A stretch of DNA of 64,000 nucleotides from Bradyrhizobium iriomotense (GCF_018129405.1 NZ_JAFCLP010000028.1:1-64000); one strand, 5' to 3'; counted from the first letter of the stretch, positions 7,850-17,226 are shown. Numbers and translations: made by a program. Notes: generated by a model not told the origin, from the sequence alone.

Positions 7850-8536
7850 CTACACCTGCGCTTCTGCCTTCGTGTCCGGGCTATTTCGGCCAAGGCGCGG
7901 CTCCGTTCCCGCGAGCAGCCGCTGAATGTTGGCGCGATGGCGAAAGATCACGTAGATGCCGCCTGCGATCACCAGCAACCGATAGGGCAGCGGCTGCGTA
8001 AAGGCGCAGACCAGAACGATTGCGGTCAATGCCGCGAGCATCGAGCTGAGAGAAACGATCCTCGCAATCGCCAGCACGAGGCCGAAGATCGCGGCAGTTC
8101 CCAGTCCCACGGGCCACGACATCGCCAGCAACACGCCGAGCCCGGTCGCCGCGGATTTCCCGCCTGTGAAGCGCAACCAGATCGAGCGGCTATGCCCGAG
8201 CAGCACGGCAATTCCGGCCAGGCAAACGGCCCACGGCACCCAGGTTTGCAGGTCAGGCGCTGTCGGCGGCATCGGGGATAGCGCGGCATAGAGCCAGGGA
8301 CAGAACGCGCGGGCAACGATGATGGCGGCCACGCCTTTCAGCGCGTCGGCGACCAGCACCAGCAGCGCGGGCCATTTTCCAAGGGTCCGCAAGACATTTG
8401 TCGCGCCGGTGGATCTCGAGCCATGCTGACGAATATCAATGCCTGCAAGGAGTTTCCCCGCCAGATAGCCCGTGGGGATCGAACCCAGGATATAGGCGAT
8501 TACCAATGCAAACGCGCCTGCTGTCCAGAAAGCCAT
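7850..8536 (-). CDS. plsY: Acyl-phosphate glycerol-3-phosphate acyltransferase PlsY
   Basis: A 228-aa polytopic membrane enzyme that transfers an acyl group from acyl-phosphate to glycerol-3-phosphate in phospholipid synthesis. The three PlsY signatures are present: GSIPTGYLAGK near residue 18, GSRSTGATNVLR near 39 and GHSRSIWLRFTGGKSAATGLG near 112-133, plus the C-terminal HRANIQRLLAGTEPRLG. About five to six membrane spans are apparent. The 5' leader derives from half of a GGATGGGTAGAGC-type repeat, and that purine-rich stretch is the only candidate ribosome binding site. A second plsY elsewhere in the genome would be usual in this group, but that is inference. Confidence 0.92.
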   Translation of the reverse strand: MAFWTAGAFALVIAYILGSIPTGYLAGKLLAGIDIRQHGSRSTGATNVLRTLGKWPALLVLVADALKGVAAIIVARAFCPWLYAALSPMPPTAPDLQTWVPWAVCLAGIAVLLGHSRSIWLRFTGGKSAATGLGVLLAMSWPVGLGTAAIFGLVLAIARIVSLSSMLAALTAIVLVCAFTQPLPYRLLVIAGGIYVIFRHRANIQRLLAGTEPRLGRNSPDTKAEAQV

Positions 8537-8553
8537 AGTGCTCTACCCATCCT
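8537..8553. repeat. Half copy of the GGATGGGTAGAGC palindrome at the plsY start
   Basis: AGTGCTCTACCCATCCTG matches the right arm of the copies at 6643-6730 and 7181-7266. Read on the minus strand it places AGGATGGGTAGAG directly upstream of the plsY ATG, where it could act as Shine-Dalgarno. Confidence 0.6.
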
Positions 8554-8566
8554 GTGCAGCGCCGGC

Positions 8567-9202
8567 CTACTGCCGCGCAATGCTCTCACCGCGCAACGTC
8601 CGTCGCTTTCGCCACACCTGCAGGTCGATCATGACTTTCACAGCCGCCGCGAGGACAGCTGCACAAAGTGTCGCCTTCGAGATCGTCTCCATCGTCCCCT
8701 CGATCAGCAGGCAATGAACCACGCTGCCCGCGACGATGACGATCGCCAGCGGCATATGAACGAAGCGCCAGGTTCGCGGTCGCAATCCCAATCGCCGGCG
8801 CAATGCCGCCAGCAGCGCGACGATGAAGATGGCCCACATGGCAATGACGCCGAAGGGGGAGAACGGCGTCGGGGATGAGAAGGTCAGCGCGTCGATCATG
8901 TCGGGCGGGCTGGTGATCCAGAGGCCGGCGACATGGATCACGATCGCCAGAGCAATCGCGCCGCCGATCCAGTGATGCGCGCGACGTCCGCGATAGGCCG
9001 AGAACCCCGGCAGATATCCGCCGATCAGCAGGGGCTGAACGAGCACGAGGCCCAGCGCAATGATGCCGGCAAATCCGGCGAGGATGTAGACCGGCCCGCG
9101 CCATGCGAGCTGCTCGCTTGCCGCAGCGAGCGCGATCGGCACGCCAATGGCCAAGGCAAGAGCGGCCCAAATCAGGATCGCCCGGACCGTTCTCCACCCC
9201 AT
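8567..9202 (-). CDS. Ferric-reductase-like transmembrane protein
   Basis: A 211-aa protein with about six membrane helices and histidines placed as in ferric reductase/MsrQ-type heme-binding domains: RRAHHWIGG near residue 78, VIHVAGLW near 95, RFVHMPL near 150 and VVHCLLIEGTME near 165. It probably binds b-type heme and moves electrons across the membrane. The ATG at 9202 is preferred over an in-frame TTG at 9211; neither has a good ribosome binding site. It follows the secreted protein gene by 14 bases and is probably translated from the same mRNA. Confidence 0.8.
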   Translation of the reverse strand: MGWRTVRAILIWAALALAIGVPIALAAASEQLAWRGPVYILAGFAGIIALGLVLVQPLLIGGYLPGFSAYRGRRAHHWIGGAIALAIVIHVAGLWITSPPDMIDALTFSSPTPFSPFGVIAMWAIFIVALLAALRRRLGLRPRTWRFVHMPLAIVIVAGSVVHCLLIEGTMETISKATLCAAVLAAAVKVMIDLQVWRKRRTLRGESIARQ

Positions 9203-9216
9203 CGATTGCAATTCGG

Positions 9217-9720
9217 TCAGGCCGGCTGCAGCACGAAGTGCGCCTCGAGGCTCGTCTCCTTCGCACTCCGCATCACCGGCCGCAGGAAGACGGTCTTGAA
9301 TTCACCGCTGTCATAGGCGAGGTGACCATGCGGCTGGCCGAAGATCGGAATGATCTGCGGCATCTCGAGCCGGAACTTGCCGTCCTTGTCGGTGAGCGTG
9401 GCGCCATGGCTCTGCGGCTCGTGCTCCTGCCCTTCCACCGTATGCGCCCAGATCTGGATGCGCTGCCCGGCGAGCGGAGCCCCGTCGCCGGCGCGGCGCA
9501 CGGTGCCACTCATCCAGAAACCGCCCTTGCCGATGCGATCCACGATCGCCGCCCCCTTGCGGTAGTTGTTCGCTCCGCCCGACATCGACTCGGTCGGTGC
9601 GAGGCCGTCCGCGCGGGCCGGCAACAGCAGCCCGGGTACGCCGGTGGCCAGCATTCCGGTTGCGAGAACGGAGCCGCCGGCGGCGAGGAGGTTGCGGCGG
9701 TTGAGTACGATCATGGTCAT
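9217..9720 (-). CDS. Exported intradiol-dioxygenase-fold (transthyretin-like) protein
   Basis: A 167-aa protein with an export signal (NRRNLLAAGGSVLATGMLATGVPGLLLPARA) that resembles a Tat signal, although only one Arg pair is present. The mature part has the beta-sandwich pattern of intradiol ring-cleavage dioxygenases: GTVRRAGDGAPLAGQRIQIWAH, ATLTDKDGKFRLEMP, FGQPHGHLAY. It is shorter than catechol dioxygenases and I cannot place all four iron ligands, so catalysis is uncertain. The start at 9720 is set by GGAGGAACTGAC before the ATG. Its partner, five to fourteen bases downstream, is the heme membrane protein. Confidence 0.75.
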   Translation of the reverse strand: MTMIVLNRRNLLAAGGSVLATGMLATGVPGLLLPARADGLAPTESMSGGANNYRKGAAIVDRIGKGGFWMSGTVRRAGDGAPLAGQRIQIWAHTVEGQEHEPQSHGATLTDKDGKFRLEMPQIIPIFGQPHGHLAYDSGEFKTVFLRPVMRSAKETSLEAHFVLQPA

Positions 9721-9901
9721 GTCAGTTCCTCCGGGCGACCGGGCATTGGCTCTGGCAAGGGTACAACAACAGGCCCAAAACGCCCAGTTGGGACCTTGGG
9801 CGCCATCGGTTTCAATAACAGTGTTGTGAACGAAATGCAGGTCGCTCAAATGGCGTCGCTGACGAGGCATCCTCGGACATCGGCAATCGACCTCTACGTC
9901 G

Positions 9902-10381
9902 TCAGTATCCCAAGTAGCGCGGCAAGTTCGTGCAGCTGGTGAGCATCAGCCAGAGGGGGATCGTGCAAAACAGGCTCCACCCCACATTCACGACGACAAA
10001 CATTCCGTTGTATTGAAAGGTGGAGGAATCAGGCCTGTAGCGGTCGTACAGTTTCTTCGGCAAGGCATTTGGGAAAGGCCCGTAGTCATTGCCTGCCGCA
10101 CTATCGTAGACTCTCTGGGAAAACTGCTTCCACCGCAAAACATTGTAGCAAATCCAGGCTGTGGGCAGGGCAGTAAACAGGCCTACGAAGATCCATAGCG
10201 ACGTACCCTGTCCATTTGTGGCGTGAACCATCCACCCGGAACAGCGGCTCTGACTCGGATCAACAAAGATCAGGATGAACAGAGCGCACATGAGCCACCC
10301 GACACAGGTGGCTGCCGCCCATCTCGCGACCTTTAGACAAAAATCAGGGTCGTAGTTGGGGAGATGCGGTCGTTCGTTCAT
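9902..10381 (-). CDS. Hypothetical membrane protein, about 159 aa
   Basis: The predicted protein has three hydrophobic spans (about residues 20-42, 58-80 and 127-148), separated by a Cys/Trp-containing loop (DPSQSRCSGWMVHATNGQG) and a soluble loop RVYDSAAGNDYGPFPNALPKKLYDRYRPDSS (given here as its two ends). No family is recognised. Base composition is clearly lower in GC than the flanking genes, which suggests acquisition. The start at 10381 (MNERPHLPNYDPDF) is a guess; no Shine-Dalgarno is visible. Confidence 0.5.
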   Translation of the reverse strand: MNERPHLPNYDPDFCLKVARWAAATCVGWLMCALFILIFVDPSQSRCSGWMVHATNGQGTSLWIFVGLFTALPTAWICYNVLRWKQFSQRVYDSAAGNDYGPFPNALPKKLYDRYRPDSSTFQYNGMFVVVNVGWSLFCTIPLWLMLTSCTNLPRYLGY

Positions 10382-10539
10382 AGATTGTAGTCTAGCTGAC
10401 CTGCCCAAAGCTGCAACATGTGGGCGTGAGGTGGAAGGCGCTTCGAGGCAAAGGCGATCGTCCAGCACGCTAACATTTCGGCGCCCCGCCCCTATATGTG
10501 AGGCCCCGGCGCGTATCGCGCCCCATCCGGTCCTCACAC

Positions 10540-11547
<1,008 letters not shown>

Positions 11548-11562
11548 TGTGGAGACGGCGCT

Positions 11563-11648
11563 CGTCATTGCGAGCGCAGCGAAGCAATCCAGATTATCTC
11601 GGTGGAAATAGTCTGGATTGCTTCGTCGCTTCGCTCCTCGCAATGACG
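11563..11648. repeat. Dispersed palindrome CGTCATTGCGAG...CTCGCAATGACG
   Basis: Long near-perfect arms (CGTCATTGCGAGCG; AGCGAAGCAATCCAGA / TCTGGATTGCTTCG) surround a short spacer. It is a common bradyrhizobial intergenic repeat lying between two convergent genes, so it probably acts as a bidirectional terminator. Confidence 0.88.
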
Positions 11649-11656
11649 AGGAGGAA

Positions 11657-12532
11657 CTAGTCCGGAAAGCCGAACAGTTTTGCCGGATTGTGCACCAGGA
11701 TCTTCTCCAGCTCCGCCTGGTCGGCCGCGTAGCGGTACATCAGCTCGAGCAGATCGGCATCGTTCGGCGGCTGCTTGACCGAGACCGGGTGCGGCCAGTC
11801 GCTGGCCCAGACGCAGCGGTCGGGCGCTGCCTCGATATAGGCGCGCGCGATCGGGATGACGTCGTCATAGGGCGGGCCGGCCTTCGAAGTCTTCTCGCCG
11901 AGCGACAGCATCACCCAGAAATTGCCCTTCTCGAGCAGCTCCAGCATCTTGCGCAGGTTCGGATCGTTCCTGCCGGCCTCGGGGGCAGGACGCGCCATGT
12001 GGTCGATCAGCACGGGCACGTCGAGATTCTCGTACTTGGCGACGCTGGAGACGATGCCGTCCTTCTCCGGCTGGATCTTGACGTACCAGCCGAGCTCGCG
12101 GATGCGGGCGATGGCGCGGGCGAAATCGGCATCCGACAGCACGGCGCCGAGCTCCTGGCGGAAGCTGAAGCGCGCGCCGCGCACGCCGGCATCATGCAGC
12201 TTTGAAAGATAAGAGTCGCTCGCCTCGGCAAACACCAGCGCATTGGCGCAGCCGCGATAGTTCGGGCCCATCGCGGCGAGGCCGTCGAGCACGACGGCAT
12301 GATCGGCGCCGTAGGTCGTGGTCTGCACGACGATGCCGCGCTCGATGCCGAGCGTCTTGTGCATGCGCAGCGCCGCTTCCCAGGTCGCGGTCGGCATCCG
12401 GTAGGCTGCGCCGGGACGCTCCGGATATTTGTCGATCGGACCCAGCACGTGGAACTGGCTGTCGATGGTCTTCGGCGGCGGCGCCTTCACCGGGCGGCGC
12501 GGATTGGGATCGAACGGCAGATAGGTCGGCAT
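11657..12532 (-). CDS. Amidohydrolase-family protein (PDC-lactonase/ACMSD type)
   Basis: A 291-aa metal-dependent hydrolase of the amidohydrolase_2 group. It shows IDSQFHVLGP near residue 25 (the first metal motif H-x-H is changed to Q-F-H), VLIDHMARP near 175 and the C-terminal WASDWPHP near 238, the usual Asp/His cluster. Such enzymes open lactones such as 2-pyrone-4,6-dicarboxylate or decarboxylate aminocarboxymuconate semialdehyde. As the last gene of the operon it probably acts on a ring-cleavage intermediate. The ATG at 12532 is chosen over a TTG two codons upstream because GAGGAG lies eight bases before it. Confidence 0.85.
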   Translation of the reverse strand: MPTYLPFDPNPRRPVKAPPPKTIDSQFHVLGPIDKYPERPGAAYRMPTATWEAALRMHKTLGIERGIVVQTTTYGADHAVVLDGLAAMGPNYRGCANALVFAEASDSYLSKLHDAGVRGARFSFRQELGAVLSDADFARAIARIRELGWYVKIQPEKDGIVSSVAKYENLDVPVLIDHMARPAPEAGRNDPNLRKMLELLEKGNFWVMLSLGEKTSKAGPPYDDVIPIARAYIEAAPDRCVWASDWPHPVSVKQPPNDADLLELMYRYAADQAELEKILVHNPAKLFGFPD

Positions 12533-12544
12533 GCGCAAGGCTCC

Positions 12545-12940
12545 TCAGTCGATCACGGCGGTGAAGTCGCACTGCACCAGCGCGCCGCCGTCCATGTTGT
12601 CCATCGGCAGCGCGTGGCGCGCCGGTCGCGAATGGTCGTCCGGAAACATCTTCAGCCACTCGACATTGACGGGCCCGCGCTGCGAGCGGTCCTTCAGCCA
12701 CACCGTCATCTTGATGATGTCGTCCGTGGTGCCGCCGGCGGCCTCCACCGTCGCCTTCATGTGCGCGAACATGTTGGCGCATTGCGCGTCGAGGCTTTCG
12801 GGCATCGCATTGGTCGCGGGATCGCGGCCGAGGATGACGCCGGACATCACGAGATTGCCGATGCGGCAGGCGTTCGGAATCGGATTGACGTGCTTGAAGC
12901 CGCCGATGTGGATGCTCTTGCGCCGCGTTTGACCGGTCAT
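12545..12940 (-). CDS. RidA (YjgF/YER057c/UK114) family protein
   Basis: A 131-aa RidA-fold protein. Seen: GNLVMSGVILGRDPATNAMPESLDAQ, MTVWLKDRSQRGPVNVEWLKMFPD and SRPARHALPM, which keeps the Arg that binds the carboxylate of imine substrates in active RidA proteins. Members deaminate reactive enamines/imines; one subgroup is 2-aminomuconate deaminase. The genes around it, a hydratase and an amidohydrolase, fit a catabolic rather than a housekeeping role. AAGGGAG precedes the ATG; 12 bases separate it from the amidohydrolase gene. Confidence 0.88.
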   Translation of the reverse strand: MTGQTRRKSIHIGGFKHVNPIPNACRIGNLVMSGVILGRDPATNAMPESLDAQCANMFAHMKATVEAAGGTTDDIIKMTVWLKDRSQRGPVNVEWLKMFPDDHSRPARHALPMDNMDGGALVQCDFTAVID

Positions 12941-12965
12941 GGTGCGCTCCCTTCTTGTTGTTGCT

Positions 12966-13769
12966 TTAGACGAACTGGCACGACACCGAGCCGAAAGCGC
13001 CATAGTCGGCATGAAACGTGTCGCCGCGGCGGATGTCGACCGGACGCGTGAACGATCCCGCCAGCACGACTTCGCCGGCGGCGAGATATTCGTCATGCGG
13101 CGCGAGGCGGTTGGCGAGCCAGGCAATTCCGTTGGCGGGATGGTTGAGCACGCCGGCGGCAAGGCCGGTCTCCTCGACCTCGCCGTTGCGGAACAAGAGC
13201 GCGCCGATCCAGCGCAGATCCGCATCCATCGGGCGGATCGGCCGGCCGCCGAGCACCAGCGCGGCGTTCGCCGCATTGTCCGAGATCGTGTCCATGACTT
13301 TTCGCATCTTGCCGGTCTCGGGATCGACGCGATGCATGCGCGTCTCCAGGATCTCCAGCGCGGGGGTGACGTAGTCGGTGGCGTTGAGCACGTCGAAGAT
13401 GGTGCAGTCGGGCCCGCGCAGCGGCGCCTTCAGCACGAAGGCGAGCTCGACCTCGATGCGCGGCGCGTGGAAGCGGTCGAACGGGATCGGCGTGGCGTCG
13501 GCATAGAACATATCGGCGAACAGCACGCCGTAATCGGGCTCATTGATGCCGACCGCGTTCTGCATCGCTTTCGAAGTGAGGCCGATCTTGTGTCCCTTGA
13601 TGACGCGGCCGCGGCCGAGCTGAAGTTTTGTCCAGGTGCGCTGGATCGCGTAGGCATCCTCGATGCTAAAATCCGGATACTCTTTCGAGAACATCGGGAT
13701 CAGCGTCTTGGTGCGCTCGGCTTCATCGAGGCGCGCGGCAAGGCGTTCGATCGTGGCGGTATCCAGCAT
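12966..13769 (-). CDS. 2-keto-4-pentenoate / 2-oxohept-3-enedioate hydratase family
   Basis: A 267-aa member of the MhpD/HpaH hydratase branch of the fumarylacetoacetase superfamily. Seen: [35 protein letters not shown], the metal-ligand region [23 protein letters not shown] and [13 protein letters not shown]. These enzymes add water to the enol product of meta-cleavage pathways before aldol cleavage. Length and motif order are typical. It lies between the RidA gene and the FAH gene in the IclR-linked operon; three bases separate it from the FAH stop codon. Confidence 0.9.
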   Translation of the reverse strand: MLDTATIERLAARLDEAERTKTLIPMFSKEYPDFSIEDAYAIQRTWTKLQLGRGRVIKGHKIGLTSKAMQNAVGINEPDYGVLFADMFYADATPIPFDRFHAPRIEVELAFVLKAPLRGPDCTIFDVLNATDYVTPALEILETRMHRVDPETGKMRKVMDTISDNAANAALVLGGRPIRPMDADLRWIGALLFRNGEVEETGLAAGVLNHPANGIAWLANRLAPHDEYLAAGEVVLAGSFTRPVDIRRGDTFHADYGAFGSVSCQFV

Positions 13770-13772
13770 GAT

Positions 13773-14633
13773 CTATTGCTCCGCGGCGACGGTGTTGCGC
13801 AGCACACCGATGCGGCTCGACTCGACCTCGACGACGTCGCCGTCCCTGAGCCAGCGCGGCGGATCGAAGCGCGCGCCCGCGCCGGTCGGCGTGCCCGTGA
13901 CGATCATGTCGCCGGGCTTCAGCGTGGCGAAGGTGGAGAGATAGGAGATCAGGAAGTCGAACGGGAACATCAGCCGTTCAGTCGTGTCCTGCTGCCGCAC
14001 CTCGCCGTTGACGCGCGTGACAATGTCATGCGGTCCGCGCGGATCGAGCTCGTCCGCCGTGACGATCCACGGACCGATGCTGCCGGAGCGGTCGAAATTC
14101 TTGCCCTGCGTGACGTTGAACTTGCCGTGGCGAAGCCAGTCGCGAATCGTGCCCTCGTTGCACAAGGTCATGCCGAAGATGTGCGACCACGCCTGTTCGC
14201 GCGGGATGTGCCGGCCGCCCTGCCCGATCACGATGACGAGCTCGCCTTCATAGTCGAGCTGCTCCGAAACCTTGGGCTTCTCCAGCGGCTGGCCGGAGCC
14301 GGTCATCGAGGACATGCTGCGCACGAACAGGCTGGGATATTTGGGCAGGTCCGAATTGTCTTTATACTCAGCATTGCGCTCGGCGTAGTTGACGCCGATG
14401 CACCAGAGCTTTTCCGGCGCCAGCACCGGTGGCAGCAGGACGAGCTGGTCCAGCGCATGGTCCGGCTTTTGCCCGGCAACCGCTTCCTGCGCATCGGCGA
14501 GTGCATTGGCCGCGATCAGCGCCTTCACATCCGAATAGTCGCGCCCGATACGCCTGGTCAGATCGACCACGCCACCTTCAACGGCCGCGCCATAGCGCGG
14601 CTCTCCGTCCAGGAGATAGCTCAGCAGTCGCAT
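13773..14633 (-). CDS. Fumarylacetoacetate hydrolase family protein
   Basis: A 286-aa protein with the FAH catalytic fold: N-terminal MRLLSYLLDGEPRYG, then KLWCIGVNYAERNAEY, SEQLDYEGELVIVIG with the Glu-x-Glu metal ligands, ILCNEG-like MTLCNEGTIRDW, and PGDMIVTGTPTGAGARFDPP. Relatives hydrolyse acylpyruvates, decarboxylate 2-oxo-hex-3-enedioates or isomerise them. Side by side with an HpaH-type hydratase it may act as a 4-oxalocrotonate-type decarboxylase. It is followed closely by the hydratase; the gap upstream to the flavin reductase is 54 bases. Confidence 0.9.
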   Translation of the reverse strand: MRLLSYLLDGEPRYGAAVEGGVVDLTRRIGRDYSDVKALIAANALADAQEAVAGQKPDHALDQLVLLPPVLAPEKLWCIGVNYAERNAEYKDNSDLPKYPSLFVRSMSSMTGSGQPLEKPKVSEQLDYEGELVIVIGQGGRHIPREQAWSHIFGMTLCNEGTIRDWLRHGKFNVTQGKNFDRSGSIGPWIVTADELDPRGPHDIVTRVNGEVRQQDTTERLMFPFDFLISYLSTFATLKPGDMIVTGTPTGAGARFDPPRWLRDGDVVEVESSRIGVLRNTVAAEQ

Positions 14634-14687
14634 TGTGATTTCCTCCGATGATCTTGAGGCGGCTTGGCCCGCGACGGGCCCGCGCGC

Positions 14688-15305
14688 TCAGTCTTTCGAT
14701 TTGGGAGTCTGGAACACGGTGTTGAGCGTCACGATCTCGCCGAGGCGGGCGTAGCGCGGCCCGCCGATGCGCGCGATCGGATCGAGCGCCTTGGTCTCGA
14801 CCTTGCCGTCGTTGACGAGGCCGTCGCGCAAATGGAACATCACGACCTCGCCGACGATGAGCCGGCTCTTGGCATCGCCGAATTCGAGGCATTGCCGGAA
14901 GCGGCACTCCATCGCGACCGGCGCTGCGGCAAGCCGCGGCACCTTGATGCGCTCGCTGGCGATCGTCTCCAGCCCGAGCTCTTCGACCTCGCTGATTTCA
15001 GGCGGATGTTCGATCGAGCTGTCGTGCACCGCCTTCATCAGGGGCGTATCGGCGATGTGGATGACATATTCCTCGGTGTCGAGGATGTTGTGCGCGGTGT
15101 CCTTGTAGTCGGCGCCCTTGCGGCCGACGCTGATGGCGAGCATCGGCGGCTTTTGCGAGACGAAGGTGAAGGCGCTGAACGGCGCGAGGTTGAGCACGCC
15201 CTTGCTTGACAGGCTCGTGACCCAGGCGATCGGGCGCGGCACCACGATGCCGGTCATCAGGCGATAGATGCGCTCGGCGCCGAGCTCGGTGGGGTCGATC
15301 CGCAT
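14688..15305 (-). CDS. Flavin reductase-like, FMN-binding split-barrel protein
   Basis: A 205-aa protein of the DIM6/NTAB flavoprotein family: IYRLMTGIVVPRPIAWVTSLSSKGVLNLAPFSAFTFVSQKPP is diagnostic (given as start and end of the segment), followed by SVGRKGADYKDTAHNI. Members either reduce FMN for a partner monooxygenase or act directly. No oxygenase gene adjoins it, so its partner may be encoded elsewhere. It starts three bases after the stop of the upstream binding-protein gene, indicating one transcript. Confidence 0.88.
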   Translation of the reverse strand: MRIDPTELGAERIYRLMTGIVVPRPIAWVTSLSSKGVLNLAPFSAFTFVSQKPPMLAISVGRKGADYKDTAHNILDTEEYVIHIADTPLMKAVHDSSIEHPPEISEVEELGLETIASERIKVPRLAAAPVAMECRFRQCLEFGDAKSRLIVGEVVMFHLRDGLVNDGKVETKALDPIARIGGPRYARLGEIVTLNTVFQTPKSKD

Positions 15306-15308
15306 CGA

Positions 15309-16274
15309 TCATTCAGCCCTGATGTTGGCCTTGCGCACGACCGGGATCCACTTGGCGTCCTCGCGCTCCAGATACGCCCTGAACTCGTCCGGCGTCATCG
15401 CCGTGGCTTCGCCGCCGAGTTTTTCGAATTTGTCGACCACGCCAGGGTCTTTCAGGATCGCGACCAGGGTTTCCTGCAGCTTCTCGACGACAGGCGCGGG
15501 CGTGCCCGCGGGCGCGAACAGGCCGGTAAAAGTCTGGCCGTCAAAGTCCTTGTAGCCGAGCTCGGCGAAGGTCGGCACGTCAGGCAGCGACTTCAGGCGA
15601 TGCGGTGAGGTGACGGCGAGCGCGCGGAACAGGCCGGCCTTGATGTGCTGGAGGCTGACCGTGAGCTGGTCGAACGCGAACTGCACCTGGCCGCCGAGCA
15701 GATCGTTGACCGCCGGCGCATTGCCGCGATAGTGCGCGGTCACCCATTGCAGCTCGAGGTTCGACTGCATCAGCTCGCTGAGCAGATGGTTGGTGGTGCC
15801 GGGGCCTGGCGAGGCCATGGTCAGCTTGCCGGGCTCGCGCTTGGCGAGCTCGATGAATTCCTTGAAGTTGCTCGCCTGCACCGACGGATGCACCTCGAGC
15901 ACCAGCGGCGTCATCGAGATGGTCGAAATGGGAAGGAAGTCCTTCTTCCAGTTATAGGCCTCGCGCTTGTTGATCTCGGTCGCGAACAGCACCGGGCCGT
16001 TGGCGCCGACGAACAGCGTGTAGCCGTCGGGCGCGGACTTCGCGAACGCCTCGCCCGCGATCATGCCGCCGGCGCCGGCCTTGTTCTCGATGATGAAGGG
16101 CTGGCCGAGCTTTTCCTGGAGCTTGTCGGCGACGATGCGCGCGGCGCTGTCGACATTGCCGCCGGCGGGATAAGGCACGATCAGCTTGACGCTGCGAGCG
16201 GGCCATTGCTGACCAGAGGCGGGCCCTGCCAGCATCGCGGCTGCAGCAGCGATGGCAATCCAGATTAATCTCAT
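15309..16274 (-). CDS. Bug-family tripartite tricarboxylate transporter binding protein
   Basis: A 321-aa periplasmic binding protein. A cleavable signal is followed by QQWPARSVKLIVPYPAGGNVDSAARIVADKLQEKLGQPFIIENKAGAGG, the hallmark of Bug/TctC proteins (given by its ends). APDGYTLFVG and PFAELGYKDFDGQTF-like motifs follow. It probably captures the organic acid degraded by the downstream enzymes. The TctA/TctB membrane partners are absent from the operon, as is common for Bug proteins. The Shine-Dalgarno GGGAGG five bases before the ATG is the strongest in the operon, of which this is the first gene. Confidence 0.92.
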   Translation of the reverse strand: MRLIWIAIAAAAAMLAGPASGQQWPARSVKLIVPYPAGGNVDSAARIVADKLQEKLGQPFIIENKAGAGGMIAGEAFAKSAPDGYTLFVGANGPVLFATEINKREAYNWKKDFLPISTISMTPLVLEVHPSVQASNFKEFIELAKREPGKLTMASPGPGTTNHLLSELMQSNLELQWVTAHYRGNAPAVNDLLGGQVQFAFDQLTVSLQHIKAGLFRALAVTSPHRLKSLPDVPTFAELGYKDFDGQTFTGLFAPAGTPAPVVEKLQETLVAILKDPGVVDKFEKLGGEATAMTPDEFRAYLEREDAKWIPVVRKANIRAE

Positions 16275-16395
16275 GTTAACCTCCCAGCGGCCCTTCCAAT
16301 TCCACGTCGGGTGCCGATGACGTCGCGCACGGCATCCCGATCGCGGCGCAATCTCCAGATGCGCACTTTACCTGTCGAGTGAATTGTGGCGTTCT

Positions 16396-16412
16396 TGTCC
16401 ATATTATGGACA
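16396..16412. promoter_or_regulatory. Perfect 17-bp palindrome, probable IclR-regulator operator
   Basis: TGTCCATATTATGGACA: seven-base perfect arms around ATT, in the divergent region between the catabolic operon and its iclR-type regulator. The right arm contains the ATG at 16406. IclR-family operators are palindromes of about this size. Assignment is inferred from location and symmetry. Confidence 0.65.
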
Positions 16413-17197
16413 GAACCAGATCCGCCCGCAACGCCATGGAACCGCGGCAGGGCGCGCAGGCGATCCGGCGCGCGCTCGCGGTGCTGCGCATTCTTGCCGC
16501 AGGCCGCGAGGACGGTGTGCCATTGGCCGAGGTGGTGCGGACCACCGGCCTCACCCGCCCGACCGTGCATCGCATCGTCCACGTGCTGATCGAGGAAGGC
16601 ATCGTCGAGCGGCACGAGCGCACCGGGCGCTACGCGATCGGCAACCAGGTACCTGAACTCGCGCTGGCGCGTCCCCGGCCGTCGCGGCTGCTGATCGCCG
16701 CCAATCCCTCGCTGCAACGTGCATCCGCCGCGATTGGCGACACGCTGTTCCTGACCGTGCGCACCGGCAACGACACGCTGTGCGTCGATCGCCGGATCGG
16801 CGTCTATCCGATCCAGGTGCTGTCGATCGAGGTCGGCGCGCGCCGGCCGCTCGGCGTCTCCAGCGCAGGCGTTGCCATCCTCGCCGCGATGCCGGCGCAG
16901 GAGGCGCGAAAAATCGTCGCGGCCAACGAGAAGCGGTTCGAGGCCTACCGGACCGATGCCGCGACGGTGCTCGGCGAGGTCACCGCCGCGCGACGGCTGG
17001 GATACGGCATGAGAGAGATCGGCCTCGTGCAGGGCACGAAATCGATCTCGACCTGGATCAAGACTCCGGACGGGCAACCCGCCGCGGCGATGACCGTCTC
17101 CGCCGTTCGCACGAGGCTCGGGCCAAGGCGCGAGCAGGAGGTCACGGAGATTTTGTTGCGGGAAGCGCGGATTATCGAGCAGGCGATCGGCGGTTAG
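16406..17197 (+). CDS. IclR-family transcriptional regulator
   Basis: About 263 aa from the ATG at 16406 (a shorter 253-aa form starts at 16436). An N-terminal winged helix (AIRRALAVLRILAAGREDGVPLAEVVRTTGLTRPTVHRIVHVLIEEGIVER, residues about 15-65) is followed by an effector domain with LGVSSAGVAILAAMPAQEARKIV and GYGMREIGLVQGTKSIS. It is divergent from the six-gene catabolic operon and is the obvious local regulator. Because the palindrome at 16396-16412 overlaps the 16406 codon, the start may be 16436, or translation and operator overlap. Confidence 0.9.
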   Translation: MDRTRSARNAMEPRQGAQAIRRALAVLRILAAGREDGVPLAEVVRTTGLTRPTVHRIVHVLIEEGIVERHERTGRYAIGNQVPELALARPRPSRLLIAANPSLQRASAAIGDTLFLTVRTGNDTLCVDRRIGVYPIQVLSIEVGARRPLGVSSAGVAILAAMPAQEARKIVAANEKRFEAYRTDAATVLGEVTAARRLGYGMREIGLVQGTKSISTWIKTPDGQPAAAMTVSAVRTRLGPRREQEVTEILLREARIIEQAIGG

Positions 17198-17226
17198 CGC
17201 TGCGCGCCGATGCCAGCGCGACTTCG

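Noticed and set aside
11563-11648. Palindromic repeats as insertion-sequence ends or CRISPR units
   Set aside because: Here and at the other repeats listed, the elements are single nested dyads without transposase, target duplications or regularly spaced copies; they fit dispersed intergenic palindromes.
12939-14651. 570-codon plus-strand frame antisense to the catabolic operon
   Set aside because: Codon-bias shadow of three clearly recognisable enzyme genes on the other strand.
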